DNA from: Helicobacter suis
Lineage (GTDB): Bacteria; Campylobacterota; Campylobacteria; Campylobacterales; Helicobacteraceae
Assembly: GCF_902196135.1 (NCBI RefSeq)
Contig: NZ_CABIKE010000001.1
Coordinates: forward strand, 1-64,000
Reading direction: 5' to 3'
DNA length: 64,000 bases
A model generated the notes under the pieces. It ran no database searches. It saw nothing but the letters and a program-made list of their open reading frames with translations, and had not been told where the DNA came from. Made by a program: the position numbers and the translations under genes. Below are positions 8,194 to 17,613 of this stretch, one piece after another. Numbering within the stretch: position 1 is the first letter of the stretch; each line of letters opens with the position of its first letter.

Positions 8194-9127
8194 ATTGTAA
8201 ATACTCCTTTACATTTTCAATCGTGGCCACAATGAGTTTTTTGATTGAATCCCCATAACCCCATGCGATGTGGGGTGTGAGTAAAAGCTTAGATTGGATA
8301 CTTTTATCTAAAAAAGGGTGATTAGCCACCATAGGCTCTTTTTCTAACACATCTGTGGCGTAGTAAAAGTTTTGTTCTTTAAGAGCCTTAGCCACCTCCT
8401 CCTCATTAACAATCCCACCCCGCCCCACATTAATCAAAATAGCTCTTTCTTTAAGAAGCTTAAGTTCTTTGGTGCGGATTAAATTATGGGTTTGATCGTT
8501 GAGGGGGGCGTGGATAGAGATCACATCGCTTTCTTGCAACAGAGTTTCTAGGGGCTTTTGCGGGTAAGTATTATCGCTATTGCGCCCACTAGTAGAGGTA
8601 TAGCTCACATACGCGCCAAAACTCTTTGCAATACGCGCCACATTTTTACCAATCGCTCCAAGCCCAATAATCCCCCATTGCCTATTTTCTAAAGAGATTA
8701 AATCTTTATTAAAATGGGTAAAAATCTCACTTTTGCAATACTCCCCACTCTTGCAGTAGTGATCGTAATAGGCCATATTAGAAAGTAGGCTCAAAGCCAA
8801 AGCAAAAGTATGCATAGTAACGCTATGGGTAGAATAACCAGCGACATTTTTAATTTGTATGCCTAACTCTTTTGCTACAGCGTGATCGATCATATTTGTA
8901 CCCGTCGCGGTGATACAGATACACTTGAGTTTGGGAAGAGATTTTAAGGTTTGCCCATCTAGCGGGACTTTATTTAAAATCACAATCTCAGCCTCTTTAC
9001 AGCGCTCCAGCACCAAATCCTGAGAAGTTCCCGGATAAGAGATGAGCTCTACAAACTCAGCCAAAGCGTCTAACTTATTTTTACGCCCTAGAGAAAGCGC
9101 CTCTAGTACAACAGCTATAGGTTTCAT
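8183..9127 (-). CDS. D-2-hydroxyacid dehydrogenase (NAD-dependent)
   Basis: A 314-residue member of the D-isomer 2-hydroxyacid dehydrogenase family. Rossmann motif GIIGLGAIGKNVARIAKSFG sits near residue 150. Also visible are the NVGRGGIVNEEEV segment with its conserved Arg, and the catalytic His of LLTPHIAWGY. Substrate specificity (glycerate, phosphoglycerate or other) cannot be told; HP0096 is the apparent H. pylori relative. Its ATG overlaps the stop of the upstream binding-protein gene as ATGA, so it belongs to the ABC-transporter operon, which suggests a link to the imported amino acid. Confidence 0.85.
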   Translation of the reverse strand: MKPIAVVLEALSLGRKNKLDALAEFVELISYPGTSQDLVLERCKEAEIVILNKVPLDGQTLKSLPKLKCICITATGTNMIDHAVAKELGIQIKNVAGYSTHSVTMHTFALALSLLSNMAYYDHYCKSGEYCKSEIFTHFNKDLISLENRQWGIIGLGAIGKNVARIAKSFGAYVSYTSTSGRNSDNTYPQKPLETLLQESDVISIHAPLNDQTHNLIRTKELKLLKERAILINVGRGGIVNEEEVAKALKEQNFYYATDVLEKEPMVANHPFLDKSIQSKLLLTPHIAWGYGDSIKKLIVATIENVKEYLQSRG

Positions 9128-9960
9128 TGTTCAAAAATAACCGTGCTAGGATTAATATCATTGCCATAAATAGGCTTAAGCGTGGTGTTATATGCCTCCT
9201 TCATAAAACCACTTTTAGTAAGCTTGTCTATTTCTTGATCGAGCCAATCTAATAAAGTCTTATCGCCCTTTTTCACCGCTGGAGCAATCACATCTTGCTC
9301 GCCTAAATTAGGAATGCCCACTTTAAATTCGGGGTTTTGCTTCACCCATGCAAATAAAAGCGTATTATCATGTGCTAAGGCTATCCCGCGGTTATTTTTA
9401 AGGGCTAAGAAGGTTTCGGTATTTTGATCGTATTTAAGCAGGTGGATAGAAGGATAATTTCTAGAGAAGTAAAAATCTGCTGTCGTGCCTTTATTGACAA
9501 TCAAAGGTTGATTTTTGCTCTTCAGATCAGCAACGCTTTTAATAACCCCATCTTTAGACACCACGCCTAAAGCCACTTTCATATAAGGCTTAGCAAAATC
9601 CACTACCGCCTCTCTCTCTTTGGTTTTGGTAAAATTAGCCATGATCACATCTACCTTATTGGCCTTTAAAAACTCCACCCGCGCAGCCGCTTCAACGGGT
9701 ATAAACTGGATTTTCTTTGCATCACCTAACAGGTCCTTAGCTATCTGTTTAGCAATGTAAACATCAAAACCTTGGTATTGCCCCTTGCTATCTACAAAGC
9801 CAAAGGGGGGCTTATCGCTAAAAACGCCTACTCTTAATATTCCTCTCTCTTTGATAGCAGAAAGCCCCTCTTGAGCTTTGGATTTGTGATCAGAACACCC
9901 AACTAAGAAGAGCGCTACCAAAGCGCTAAAAACTCCAAAGAACTTTAAGAATGCACGCAT
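9124..9960 (-). CDS. Amino-acid ABC transporter binding lipoprotein (CjaA/GlnH type)
   Basis: A periplasmic solute-binding lipoprotein: hydrophobic signal with lipobox LVGC (Cys22), then a family 3 solute-binding domain (GILRVGVFSDKPPFGFVDSKG, followed by GFDVYIAKQIA). It strongly resembles C. jejuni CjaA, a cysteine-binding protein, in NKGTTADFYF, LKYDQNTETF and HDNTLLFAWVKQ. The H. pylori relative is annotated glnH. Cysteine is therefore at least as likely a ligand as glutamine. It is downstream of the ATPase and permease genes and overlaps the dehydrogenase gene. Confidence 0.88.
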   Translation of the reverse strand: MRAFLKFFGVFSALVALFLVGCSDHKSKAQEGLSAIKERGILRVGVFSDKPPFGFVDSKGQYQGFDVYIAKQIAKDLLGDAKKIQFIPVEAAARVEFLKANKVDVIMANFTKTKEREAVVDFAKPYMKVALGVVSKDGVIKSVADLKSKNQPLIVNKGTTADFYFSRNYPSIHLLKYDQNTETFLALKNNRGIALAHDNTLLFAWVKQNPEFKVGIPNLGEQDVIAPAVKKGDKTLLDWLDQEIDKLTKSGFMKEAYNTTLKPIYGNDINPSTVIFEQ

Positions 9961-10001
9961 ACAAAACTCCTTGCGAAATTGCCCAGTCTAACAGCAAAAA
10001 A

Positions 10002-10745
10002 CTAACAAGCACCTAAAAAATTAAAAATTTCTAAAAATTTCTGTGCCCGTTCAGATTGAGGTGAAGTGAAAAATTCCTGTGGGGGGGCTTGCTCTACCAC
10101 TTGTCCTTGATCAAAAAATACAATGCGCTCAGCTACTTTTCTAGCAAACTTCATTTCATGGGTTACAATGATCATACTCATTCCCTCACTGGCTAGCTCT
10201 AAGATCACATCTAACACTTCTTTAACCATTTCTGGATCGAGTGAGGCGGTTACTTCATCAAAAAGCATCACCTCCGGCTCCATGCACAGCGCCCGGACAA
10301 TGGCCACTCTTTGTTTTTGCCCCCCGCTAAGCTCCCTTGGGTAGGCTTGTCTTTTGTGTTCTAATCCCACACGTTTTAAAAGAGTAATGGCCTTTTCTTC
10401 TACTTCCTCTTTAGCGCGCTTTTGAACTTTTAAAGGACCTAGCAAAATATTTTGTAAGACGCTTAAATGCGGGAAAAGCTCATAACTTTGGAAAACCATG
10501 CCGATGTGTTGGCGGATTTGATTCCAATTTGTCTTAGGCGCGCTAATTTCTAGCCCCTTAAAAAAGATCGAACCTCCCTGTATGGGTTCTAGCCCATTTA
10601 AACAGCGCAGAAAAGTACTTTTACCACAGCCACTAGGCCCTAAAATCACCACCGCCTCGCCTTTTTGCAATCTAAAATCAATGCCATTAAGCACGACATG
10701 TTCTGCATAGGTTTTTTTAAGTTGTTTGGTTTCCAAAATTGGCAT
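10002..10745 (-). CDS. glnQ: Polar amino-acid ABC transporter ATPase
   Basis: The 247-residue ATP-binding subunit energises uptake through the two permeases of this operon. Walker A is GPSGCGKST, the signature is ELSGGQKQRVAIVRAL, and Walker B is VMLFDEVTASLDP with EVTASLD in place of the commoner EPTSALD. The H-loop is IVTHEMKFA. It starts 1 bp after the second permease gene. The symbol follows H. pylori convention; the substrate is not proven. Confidence 0.88.
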   Translation of the reverse strand: MPILETKQLKKTYAEHVVLNGIDFRLQKGEAVVILGPSGCGKSTFLRCLNGLEPIQGGSIFFKGLEISAPKTNWNQIRQHIGMVFQSYELFPHLSVLQNILLGPLKVQKRAKEEVEEKAITLLKRVGLEHKRQAYPRELSGGQKQRVAIVRALCMEPEVMLFDEVTASLDPEMVKEVLDVILELASEGMSMIIVTHEMKFARKVAERIVFFDQGQVVEQAPPQEFFTSPQSERAQKFLEIFNFLGAC

Positions 10746-10746
10746 A

Positions 10747-11421
10747 TTAGCCCCTGTGGTATTTTTTCTCTAGCCACTTGCTCAAACAAGAGAGCGGATA
10801 GCAAAGCATGAAGTACACCACAAAAATCCAGCCATAGACATAAAAACTCGCATGGGGCATTTTAAAGAGATTGACTTCAATCATTTGTTGGCCTACTTTT
10901 AATAAATCTATCGCACCGATTAAAGATACAAGCGAGGTGGTTTTGATCATGCGGGTAAAAAGATTGACACTAGAGGGTAAAAGGGCAAGAAAAGCCTGAG
11001 GGAAGAGAATAAAAAAGGTAATTTGCAAAGGTTTTAAGCCTAGAGCCTTTGCGCTATAGGTTTGATGCGGGCTAATAGAGGTGAGCGCGCCTCTGGTTAA
11101 ATCCATCATTTCAGCTACGCCCCACACACTAAAAACCGCCACGCTAGCAACCTCCGCGCTAATGTGTAAGTTAAACCATGCAGAAAGTCCAAAATACACC
11201 ACAAAGAGCCAAACAAGCAAAGGGATAATGCGCACGCTCTCCAAATACAAATGGCATAAAAAGCGCACAGATTTAGTACAAAAAGCCATCACAACCCCCA
11301 TTAAAAGCCCCCCGATAATAGAAATAACAATGGAAAACAGGGCGATAAATAGCGTGGTTTTTAAACCTTCAAAGAGACGGGCTAGATTATCAGGCTCTAA
11401 TAAAAATAAACTTTCTAACAT
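10747..11421 (-). CDS. glnP: Polar amino-acid ABC transporter permease (second)
   Basis: A 224-residue permease of the HisMQ/GlnP family with about five membrane helices. The EAA-type cytoplasmic loop is visible as HQTYSAKALGLKPLQITFFILFPQAF and would contact the ATPase. It probably pairs with the permease at 11742-12401. Its ATG overlaps the last 7 bp of a 45-codon ORF, and no strong ribosome site precedes it, suggesting translational coupling. Confidence 0.85.
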   Translation of the reverse strand: MLESLFLLEPDNLARLFEGLKTTLFIALFSIVISIIGGLLMGVVMAFCTKSVRFLCHLYLESVRIIPLLVWLFVVYFGLSAWFNLHISAEVASVAVFSVWGVAEMMDLTRGALTSISPHQTYSAKALGLKPLQITFFILFPQAFLALLPSSVNLFTRMIKTTSLVSLIGAIDLLKVGQQMIEVNLFKMPHASFYVYGWIFVVYFMLCYPLSCLSKWLEKKYHRG

Positions 11422-11552
11422 GCTCTATTTTTACAAAATGTGAAGTAGTTATTTTCTATGTGTTTGGAATAAATTACTTTATAGGGCGCGGTTTTCTCTT
11501 GCATGCCCATAGCATTAAAACCTCTTTTAAAAGACTTACCCGAGTAGATCAC
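11415..11552 (-). CDS. Possible 45-aa small protein in the ABC operon
   Basis: A GTG with AAGGGA five bases upstream opens a 45-codon frame (starts MIYSGKSFKRGFNAMGMQEK, ends FCKNRAC). It is basic, has two cysteines near its C-terminus and no membrane segment. Its stop overlaps the next permease ATG as ATGTTAG. The good ribosome site, sensible composition and exact fit between neighbours favour a real gene or leader peptide. I recognise no family. It could instead be the tail of a decayed gene. Confidence 0.4.
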   Translation of the reverse strand: MIYSGKSFKRGFNAMGMQEKTAPYKVIYSKHIENNYFTFCKNRAC

Positions 11553-11748
11553 AAATTCCCTTTAAGCCAAGAGAAGTATAACTTTTCAGTAAAAGGATAA
11601 ACGCGCTCTTATTATCTAGGATATTTAAAAGGGCTGCGATCACACTATAAACCTCTAAAAATCTCTTTACAAAAGAATTTTGTAACAAGAGAATAAATAA
11701 CCAGCGCAGGATTTTTACATGTTTAAAAAGCAAGCAAACCCCTACCAT
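11536..11748 (-). CDS. Possible 70-aa hydrophobic protein or gene remnant
   Basis: A frame starting at an ATG just before the stop of the first permease (7-bp overlap) and ending 17 bp inside the 45-codon ORF. The product is very hydrophobic (RWLFILLLQNSF, VIAALLNILDN, SAFILLLKSY). No independent ribosome site is visible. With the 45-codon ORF it fills the 320-bp gap between permeases, adjacent in H. pylori, with chained overlaps. The pair may be real small genes or a frameshifted relic. Confidence 0.25.
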   Translation of the reverse strand: MVGVCLLFKHVKILRWLFILLLQNSFVKRFLEVYSVIAALLNILDNKSAFILLLKSYTSLGLKGICDLLG

Positions 11749-12401
11749 GTTTTTTTCTTATAAAATTGCTCAAGGGTTCTAAAAAGTAGGCTCAAAGGCA
11801 ATAAAACCACCAAGTAAGTTAAAACCAAGAGGATGAGCGCCTCTGTGGTTTTATAATAAATGCCTATGAGATCCTTAGCCACAAACATCACATCTGTTAA
11901 AGCAATGGCGCTTACAACGGAGGTTTCTTTTAATAGAAAAATCACATTTGCACCTAAAGAGGGTAAAGAGATGGCTAGACTTTGTGGGAGCAAGACATAA
12001 TAAAGACTTTGTAAGCGATTCAATCCCAAACTTAAAGCCGCCTCTATTTGCACTTTAGGCAGGGCCTTTAAACCTAGTAAAAAACTCTCTGCCATATAAG
12101 CCCCACCTAGAAAAGAAAGCCCGATAATCGCACATTGCATGGCACTTAAAGAAAAACCAATTTCTTTTAAGCCGTAGTAAAGAAAGAAAAGCTGGATAAG
12201 CAGGGGGGTATTTCTAGCTATCTCTACATATACCCGCGCACAGAGCGCAAGAAAAGGTGTTTTAAAAAACAATAAAAGCGCTACTAAAAAACCTAGTAGA
12301 GTTGCGCCTAAAATCCCAAAAAAGGCAATTAAAAGGCTGATTTTTAAACCCTGCACAAAAACAGGGATTGCATGCAACATAAAAGACCAATCAAGCTCCA
12401 A
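11742..12401 (-). CDS. glnP: Polar amino-acid ABC transporter permease (first)
   Basis: A 219-residue HisMQ/GlnP-family inner-membrane permease. The N-terminal helix is followed by RNTPLLIQLFFLYYGL, typical of polar amino-acid permeases, and the EAA loop is EAALSLGLNRLQSLYYVLLPQSL. The TTG start has AAGGGG six bases upstream. It is the first gene of the transporter operon, which continues through the second permease, ATPase, binding lipoprotein and dehydrogenase. A tentative minus-strand TATATG lies in the short gap before it. Confidence 0.85.
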   Translation of the reverse strand: MELDWSFMLHAIPVFVQGLKISLLIAFFGILGATLLGFLVALLLFFKTPFLALCARVYVEIARNTPLLIQLFFLYYGLKEIGFSLSAMQCAIIGLSFLGGAYMAESFLLGLKALPKVQIEAALSLGLNRLQSLYYVLLPQSLAISLPSLGANVIFLLKETSVVSAIALTDVMFVAKDLIGIYYKTTEALILLVLTYLVVLLPLSLLFRTLEQFYKKKTW

Positions 12402-12460
12402 GCTACACCCCTTAGCCCCTCAAAATTTCAGGAGCATATAGGGTTGTGCTTAAAATAAGC

Positions 12461-15019
12461 TTATAAACTAAAGGACTCCATGAGATGAAAATTCATATAG
12501 CGATAAATTTCGGCTTTACGCGCCTCTAGTTTGTCAGCCACAAGTTCTAAATATTCGCTAGAAGTGGGGATTTTACCCAGTAGCGCACACACCGCGCCTA
12601 ATTCAGCACTGCCTAAATACACCTGCGCACCCTTGCCCATGCGGTTATCAAAGTTGCGGGTGGAGGTAGAAAACACCACCGCATTATCGCGCACCCGTGC
12701 TTGATTGCCCATGCACAAACTACAGCCCGGAACCTCAGTCCGTGCCCCAGCAGCCCCAAAGATAGCAAAATAACCCTCTTGTGTGAGCTGTTTTTCATCC
12801 ATTTTAGTAGGAGGCACGATCCAAAGGCGGATAGGCGAAGCCCCCGCACCTTTTACAATCTCCCCAAAGGCTCTAAAATGCCCAATATTAGTCATGCAAC
12901 TCCCGATAAAGACCTCATCAATTTTATGGGGTCGTTTGGGATTATTGAGCACTTCGCTAAGTGTAGCCACATCATCTGGATCATTAGGGCAGGCTAAAAT
13001 AGGCTCTTTAATCTCATTTAAATCAATTTCAATCACCGCAGCGTACTCAGCATCTGCATCGGGTTCAAGTAAAACTGGGTTATTAATCCAGCTTTGCATT
13101 TTTTGTGCTCGCCTCCTTAGAGTTTCTTGGTGTTCATAGCCATTGACAATCATTTGCTCAATGAGTTTGATATTAGAGCTTAGATATTCAATAATAGGCT
13201 CTTTATTCAAGCGCACAGTACAAGCTGCCGCGCTTCTTTCTGCACTAGCATCGCTAAGCTCAAAAGCCTGCTCAATTTTAATATCACCCAGCCCCTCAAT
13301 CTCTAAAATCTTACCATTGAAAATATTCTTCTTGCCCTTTTTTTCCACAGTGAGCAAACCTTGTTTGATCGCATAGTAGGGAATGGCATTTACAAGGTCT
13401 CTAAGCGTAATGCCCGGTTGCATCTCTCCTTTAAAGCGCACGAGTACAGATTCAGGCATGTTTAAGGGCATGGTCCCAGTTACGGCTGCAAAGGCTACAA
13501 GCCCGCTACCAGCTGGAAAACTAATCCCAAGAGGGAAACGGGTATGGCTATCCCCACCAGTGCCTAAGGTATCCGGTAAGCCCATGCGATTAAGCCAAGA
13601 GTGGATAATCCCATCTTTAGGGCGTAAAGCTACCCCGCCTCTACTCGTGAAAAACTGCGGCAAAGTGGATTGTAAGCGCACATCAGAGGGTTTTGGATAA
13701 GCTGCCGTGTGGCAAAAAGACTGTAATACAAAATCTGCCTCAAAATGCAGGCTAGCTAATTCCTTGACTTCATCGCGTGTCATCGCTCCTGTTGTATCCT
13801 GACTACCTACAGTGCTAGCAAGCGGTTCACAATACTCCCCCGGTCGCACGCCCTCTACTCCGCAGGCTTTCCCTACGATTTTTTGGGCTAGAGTGTAGCC
13901 TTTTGTGCTTTCTTTGGGTTGTTCTGGTTTAGCAAAGACATCAGAGGGGGGGAGGTTTAAGAATTTACGCGCCTTGTTCGTTAGAGAGCGCCCAATAATT
14001 AGAGGGATACGCCCCCCCGCGCGGTATTCATCAGCTAGAGTGGTGGGTTCTAATTTAAACGAGCTAACCACCTTGCCCTCTTTACAGATTTCACCCTTAT
14101 AAGGATAGACCTCAATAATATCTCCCTCTTTTAAATCCTTCACATCTGCGACTATGGGCAAAGCCCCACTATCCTCACAAGTGGCAAAGAAAATAGGCGC
14201 AACCACTCCCCCAATGACCACACTCCCCGTTCTTTTATTGGGTACATAAGGAATATCTTTCCCAAAATGCCACATAATGGAATTAGTCGCGCTTTTGCGT
14301 GAACTACCTGTACCCACTACATCGCCCACATACACCACCGGCACGCCTTTAGATTTGATATTTATTAAGCGTTCTTGGTAATTTTCTATGCGATTTTTAA
14401 GCATGGCATTTGCATGCAAGGGAATATCGCTACGGGTAAAGGCATCGCTAGCTGGGCTTAAATCATCGGTATTAGTTTCCCCATCAATTTTAAGTACGCA
14501 CAGCTCTAGTTTTTCGGGTAAAGCCGGTTTATTTAAAAACCATTCAGCCTCAGCCCAAGATTTTAAGACCTCTTGAGCAAGAGCGTTAGTTTGGCTTAGT
14601 TCAGCGATGATCTCAAAAGAGTTATAAACAAGCAAAGTTGCCTTAAGGGCATTACAAGCGGCCTTAGCAATTTCTGTATCGCTACTTTGCAAGGCTTCAA
14701 TGAGAGGCGCAACATTATAGCCCCCAAGCATAGTTCCTAGATACTCTACCGCCTCTAAAGGGCTAAAATGTGCACATTCTACTTTTTTGCTCACAAGATT
14801 GCCTAAAAATTCTGCTTTAACCTTTGCTCCCTCATCTACACCCGGGCTCACACGATGGATTAATAAATCCTTAGCCTCGTTGCACTCTGCTTTATCATTA
14901 GAGTACAAAAGGATATTGACCACTCTTTCTACTTGTTCTGCGTTTAAGGGCAAGGGAGGGATATGCTCCCTAGCGCGCTCCCGCGTGATTTGTTGGTATT
15001 CTTGTAAAAAATTCAACAT
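12461..15019 (-). CDS. acnB: Aconitate hydratase B
   Basis: The TCA-cycle enzyme interconverting citrate and isocitrate through a [4Fe-4S] cluster. The B-type layout is present: an N-terminal HEAT-like domain, a swivel domain ([20 protein letters not shown]), then the catalytic core. Cluster cysteines appear in [10 protein letters not shown] and in [13 protein letters not shown] near the C-terminus. An upstream frame reaches 15058, but homology starts at [10 protein letters not shown] and AAGGAG lies six bases before the ATG at 15019, giving 852 residues. In H. pylori acnB also neighbours the mqnA-like gene. Confidence 0.95.
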   Translation of the reverse strand: MLNFLQEYQQITRERAREHIPPLPLNAEQVERVVNILLYSNDKAECNEAKDLLIHRVSPGVDEGAKVKAEFLGNLVSKKVECAHFSPLEAVEYLGTMLGGYNVAPLIEALQSSDTEIAKAACNALKATLLVYNSFEIIAELSQTNALAQEVLKSWAEAEWFLNKPALPEKLELCVLKIDGETNTDDLSPASDAFTRSDIPLHANAMLKNRIENYQERLINIKSKGVPVVYVGDVVGTGSSRKSATNSIMWHFGKDIPYVPNKRTGSVVIGGVVAPIFFATCEDSGALPIVADVKDLKEGDIIEVYPYKGEICKEGKVVSSFKLEPTTLADEYRAGGRIPLIIGRSLTNKARKFLNLPPSDVFAKPEQPKESTKGYTLAQKIVGKACGVEGVRPGEYCEPLASTVGSQDTTGAMTRDEVKELASLHFEADFVLQSFCHTAAYPKPSDVRLQSTLPQFFTSRGGVALRPKDGIIHSWLNRMGLPDTLGTGGDSHTRFPLGISFPAGSGLVAFAAVTGTMPLNMPESVLVRFKGEMQPGITLRDLVNAIPYYAIKQGLLTVEKKGKKNIFNGKILEIEGLGDIKIEQAFELSDASAERSAAACTVRLNKEPIIEYLSSNIKLIEQMIVNGYEHQETLRRRAQKMQSWINNPVLLEPDADAEYAAVIEIDLNEIKEPILACPNDPDDVATLSEVLNNPKRPHKIDEVFIGSCMTNIGHFRAFGEIVKGAGASPIRLWIVPPTKMDEKQLTQEGYFAIFGAAGARTEVPGCSLCMGNQARVRDNAVVFSTSTRNFDNRMGKGAQVYLGSAELGAVCALLGKIPTSSEYLELVADKLEARKAEIYRYMNFHLMESFSL

Positions 15020-15046
15020 ATCAACTCCTTCTAGGTTTATCTTAGT

Positions 15047-15052
15047 AGTATA
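15047..15052 (-). promoter_or_regulatory. Probable acnB promoter -10
   Basis: TATACT within GTTATATACTAC on the minus strand would give transcription starting about 20 bases before the acnB ATG, leaving room for its AAGGAG site. Confidence 0.4.
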
Positions 15053-15107
15053 TAACAACTCGGTTATTTTTTTGCCATGTCTAAAAGATTATTAAGTAAG
15101 GTTGTGT

Positions 15108-15800
15108 ATGCGCTTTGGAAAAATTGATTATTTAAACCTACTTCCCTTTGATGTTTTTATTAAGGCCTACCCCACACCCTCTCATTTCAAGCAGTTTTTA
15201 AACCACAAAAAAACCTATCCGGCTAAACTCAACCGCGATTTTCTTTTTAAACGCATTGATGCGGGTTTTATCTCCTCTATTGCTGGTTTTAATTCTTGGC
15301 GTAAAAGACAAGTTACCCCCTGTGGCATTATTGGAGAAAAACAAGTGTTAAGTGTTTTAGTGGTACAAACTGCGCCTAAAATGGATAGCCAATCAAATAC
15401 CTCTAATGCTCTTTGCCAAATTCTTGGGCTTAAGGGGCAGGTTTTAATCGGGGATAAAGCCCTGCGTTTTTATTACAAAGAAGGGAATAAGCCAAATTTT
15501 ATAGACATGGCCACCTGCTGGTATCAACAAAAAAAATTGCCCTTTGTATTTGGCCGTTTTTGTTTCCAATCTCATAACTCTTTTTACCAAACCCTAGCCC
15601 GCGCCTTTTATGCTAAAAAGATCAAGATTCCTTTTTATATTTTAGAGCAAAGGGCGCGTGTGAGCCAGCTAAAGCGCTTACAGATTTTAGAGTATCTTAA
15701 GCATATTAAATACCGCTTGCGCGCTAAAGAGGAGTTTTCTTTGCGTTGTTTTTATCGCGAGTTGCGCCTTAAAAGAATTAAGGGACCCCGTCGTTTTTAA
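15108..15800 (+). CDS. mqnA: Chorismate dehydratase (futalosine menaquinone pathway)
   Basis: MqnA removes water from chorismate at the first step of the futalosine route to menaquinone, the only respiratory quinone route in Helicobacter. The N-terminus has the family pattern GKIDYLNLLPFDVF, and the middle keeps GFISSIAG and VLIGDKAL. The fold is that of a periplasmic-binding-protein-like cytoplasmic enzyme. The ATG at 15108 has AAGG seven bases upstream; a TTG two codons earlier is the alternative. The last 23 bp overlap the convergent membrane-protein gene. The basic C-terminal tail (RLKRIKGPRRF) is unremarkable. Confidence 0.75.
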   Translation: MRFGKIDYLNLLPFDVFIKAYPTPSHFKQFLNHKKTYPAKLNRDFLFKRIDAGFISSIAGFNSWRKRQVTPCGIIGEKQVLSVLVVQTAPKMDSQSNTSNALCQILGLKGQVLIGDKALRFYYKEGNKPNFIDMATCWYQQKKLPFVFGRFCFQSHNSFYQTLARAFYAKKIKIPFYILEQRARVSQLKRLQILEYLKHIKYRLRAKEEFSLRCFYRELRLKRIKGPRRF

Positions 15801-16539
15801 AGCTAGTATACATCCACTCCCCATACCACCCCAAAAAGCCTAGCAAATAAAACGACCAACGGGCTTCATTATAGCGCTCTGTTTGAAATAAAATAGGCGC
15901 ACTTAATAAAAACACTAAAATCCCGGCTACTAGTACCAATAAATTAGCGTATTCATAAAGCCCAAAATACTCTTTATGTCTAGCAAGTAAAACTAACAAT
16001 AACACTAGTCCAAGACAAAAGAGAAACCAATCTAGCCATGCTTGCAGGCTATGGGTTAAAAAATAAGTCTGCAGAGCGCTAGCAAAAAGAGTAACCAAAC
16101 AGGTATTAAGAGAGGGGGCAAAAAGAATCAGATATTTGTTTTTAAATTTCTTACTTCTGAAATGAAACCAGATCATTCCTAGTAAAAAAAATGCAAGATA
16201 GAAAAAGAATGCGAATAAAAAAGCAGGAGTAGGGATAGGAGGGATAAAGCATAGGTATATAAAGAGTACCCCCCCGATAAATGCCACGATTTGGGGAATG
16301 AGTGCGCGGTTTTTATGCCATGCACAAAGTACTAGATAGATCAAAGACATGAATACACCACAGATATAAAGAAAAGGAATTAGGGGGCGGTAAAAGTGTT
16401 TATTAAAGATATTAAAGAGTTGCGTAAAATCATGGGCAAAGGTAGAGAGCAGTAAAGAAAGGCTTGTGATGACAAAGAGGATAAAGAAAATTGAGGAAAA
16501 CACCACTTTGTAAAGATTGATTTTTTGCATGAGAATCAA
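15778..16539 (-). CDS. Polytopic membrane protein of unknown function
   Basis: About 250 residues with seven or eight hydrophobic segments (for example VVFSSIFFILFVITSLSLLL and LVLVAGILVFLLSAPILF) separated by short basic or aromatic loops. I recognise no catalytic motif. It follows amiA on the same strand, with a TTG start that overlaps the amiA stop as TTGA; an ATG at 16530 is the alternative. H. pylori has a membrane protein at the same place after amiA. A cell-envelope role is suggested only by context. Confidence 0.7.
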   Translation of the reverse strand: MILMQKINLYKVVFSSIFFILFVITSLSLLLSTFAHDFTQLFNIFNKHFYRPLIPFLYICGVFMSLIYLVLCAWHKNRALIPQIVAFIGGVLFIYLCFIPPIPTPAFLFAFFFYLAFFLLGMIWFHFRSKKFKNKYLILFAPSLNTCLVTLFASALQTYFLTHSLQAWLDWFLFCLGLVLLLVLLARHKEYFGLYEYANLLVLVAGILVFLLSAPILFQTERYNEARWSFYLLGFLGWYGEWMYTSFKNDGVP

Positions 16540-17609
16540 TAATTTTTACTAATAAAACTTTGCACACCATCGGCAATCCCTCTTGCTAAAGCCTGTTGGT
16601 AGCGTTTATCCTGAATGCGTTTAGATTCTTTAGGATTGGAGTTATAGCCAATTTCAATGAGCACTGAGGGCATTAAAGCCCCAGCTAACACCCAAAAAGG
16701 CCCCTCTCTAACGCCCCCATCTACGACATCTTTATAGCGTTGGCGCAACCTGTTTAAAATCCCAAACTGAATATCAATGGCTAATTTATTAGAAATAATG
16801 AGGCGCTGGGAATTAAGCGAATTTAAAAAGGAGAGTTTAGAAAAATAATCCATGACTTTTACATCATCTTGGTTTTCTTGCTCCGCCACTTTACGCGCCC
16901 TTTCACTGCGGGCTGTGGAGAGAAAATAGGTTTCTACACCTTGTGGATTGGTGTTGCTGTGCTTGGGGATAGAATTAGCATGGATAGAGATGAAAAGATC
17001 GGCGTTTTTGTTATTGGCAAATTCAGTACGCGTCTTTAAATCCACATAGATATCTTGGTTACGAGTCATGTAAACTTGATAGGCGCGGTTTTGGAGTTCT
17101 TGTTGGAGATATTTAGCCACCGCCAGTACAATACGCTTTTCACACACACCATTAACGCCCATTGCCCCACAATCATGCCCGCCATGCCCGGGATCGATCA
17201 CGACTTTAAAGCGCTTGGTTTTTTTTAAGGGAGGGTTTTTAAAAGGAGGTTTAGATTGAGCAATTAAAAATTCTTCTAGGAAAATATAAAGATGATTATG
17301 GGTTAGTTTAAGGCGATAGGCCATGTTTTTGTGGATATTAATCCACACTTTAACTAATTTTCCAGAGGTAATTTTAATAGAGGTTTGGTTGGCAAAATGG
17401 TAGTTTCTAGGAGCAGGCATGAGTTTAGCATGGATTTGTAAAAGAGCTTTAAAGCGATTAAGCGCTATTTCTTTAAAAACACTGCGCTTAATATCTTGGT
17501 TAAAGCTAATGCGCAGATTGCTAACACCAAAGGGGACAACCTCTGTAATTTTAAGAACATGGGCATAAAGCCCTACTTGTAATAATAAGCAGACTAAAAA
17601 ATAGCGCAC
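16536..17609 (-). CDS. amiA: N-acetylmuramoyl-L-alanine amidase
   Basis: A periplasmic zinc amidase that cuts the peptide stem from muramic acid during daughter-cell separation. A signal peptide (MRYFLVCLLLQVGLYA) is followed by an AMIN-like domain (VVPFGVSNLRISF) and an Amidase_3 domain. Zinc ligands and catalytic residues are visible in VIDPGHGGHDCGAMG, CEKRIVLAVA, SIHANS and LIEIGYNSNP. In H. pylori AmiA also governs the spiral-to-coccoid transition. At 357 aa it is shorter than H. pylori AmiA (about 440), mainly in the linker. The same operon holds the NMO gene 4 bp upstream. Confidence 0.9.
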   Translation of the reverse strand: MRYFLVCLLLQVGLYAHVLKITEVVPFGVSNLRISFNQDIKRSVFKEIALNRFKALLQIHAKLMPAPRNYHFANQTSIKITSGKLVKVWINIHKNMAYRLKLTHNHLYIFLEEFLIAQSKPPFKNPPLKKTKRFKVVIDPGHGGHDCGAMGVNGVCEKRIVLAVAKYLQQELQNRAYQVYMTRNQDIYVDLKTRTEFANNKNADLFISIHANSIPKHSNTNPQGVETYFLSTARSERARKVAEQENQDDVKVMDYFSKLSFLNSLNSQRLIISNKLAIDIQFGILNRLRQRYKDVVDGGVREGPFWVLAGALMPSVLIEIGYNSNPKESKRIQDKRYQQALARGIADGVQSFISKNY

Positions 17610-17613
17610 CCAT

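Noticed and set aside
10080..10090. C7 tract in the ABC ATPase gene, and similar tracts in carA and acnB, as phase-variation sites
   Set aside because: They are in essential or housekeeping genes that are intact, and seven-base tracts are frequent in this sequence, so they are not diagnostic.
12701..15095. Several plus-strand frames opposite acnB
   Set aside because: Mirror frames of a strongly supported 852-residue enzyme; no domain recognisable in them.
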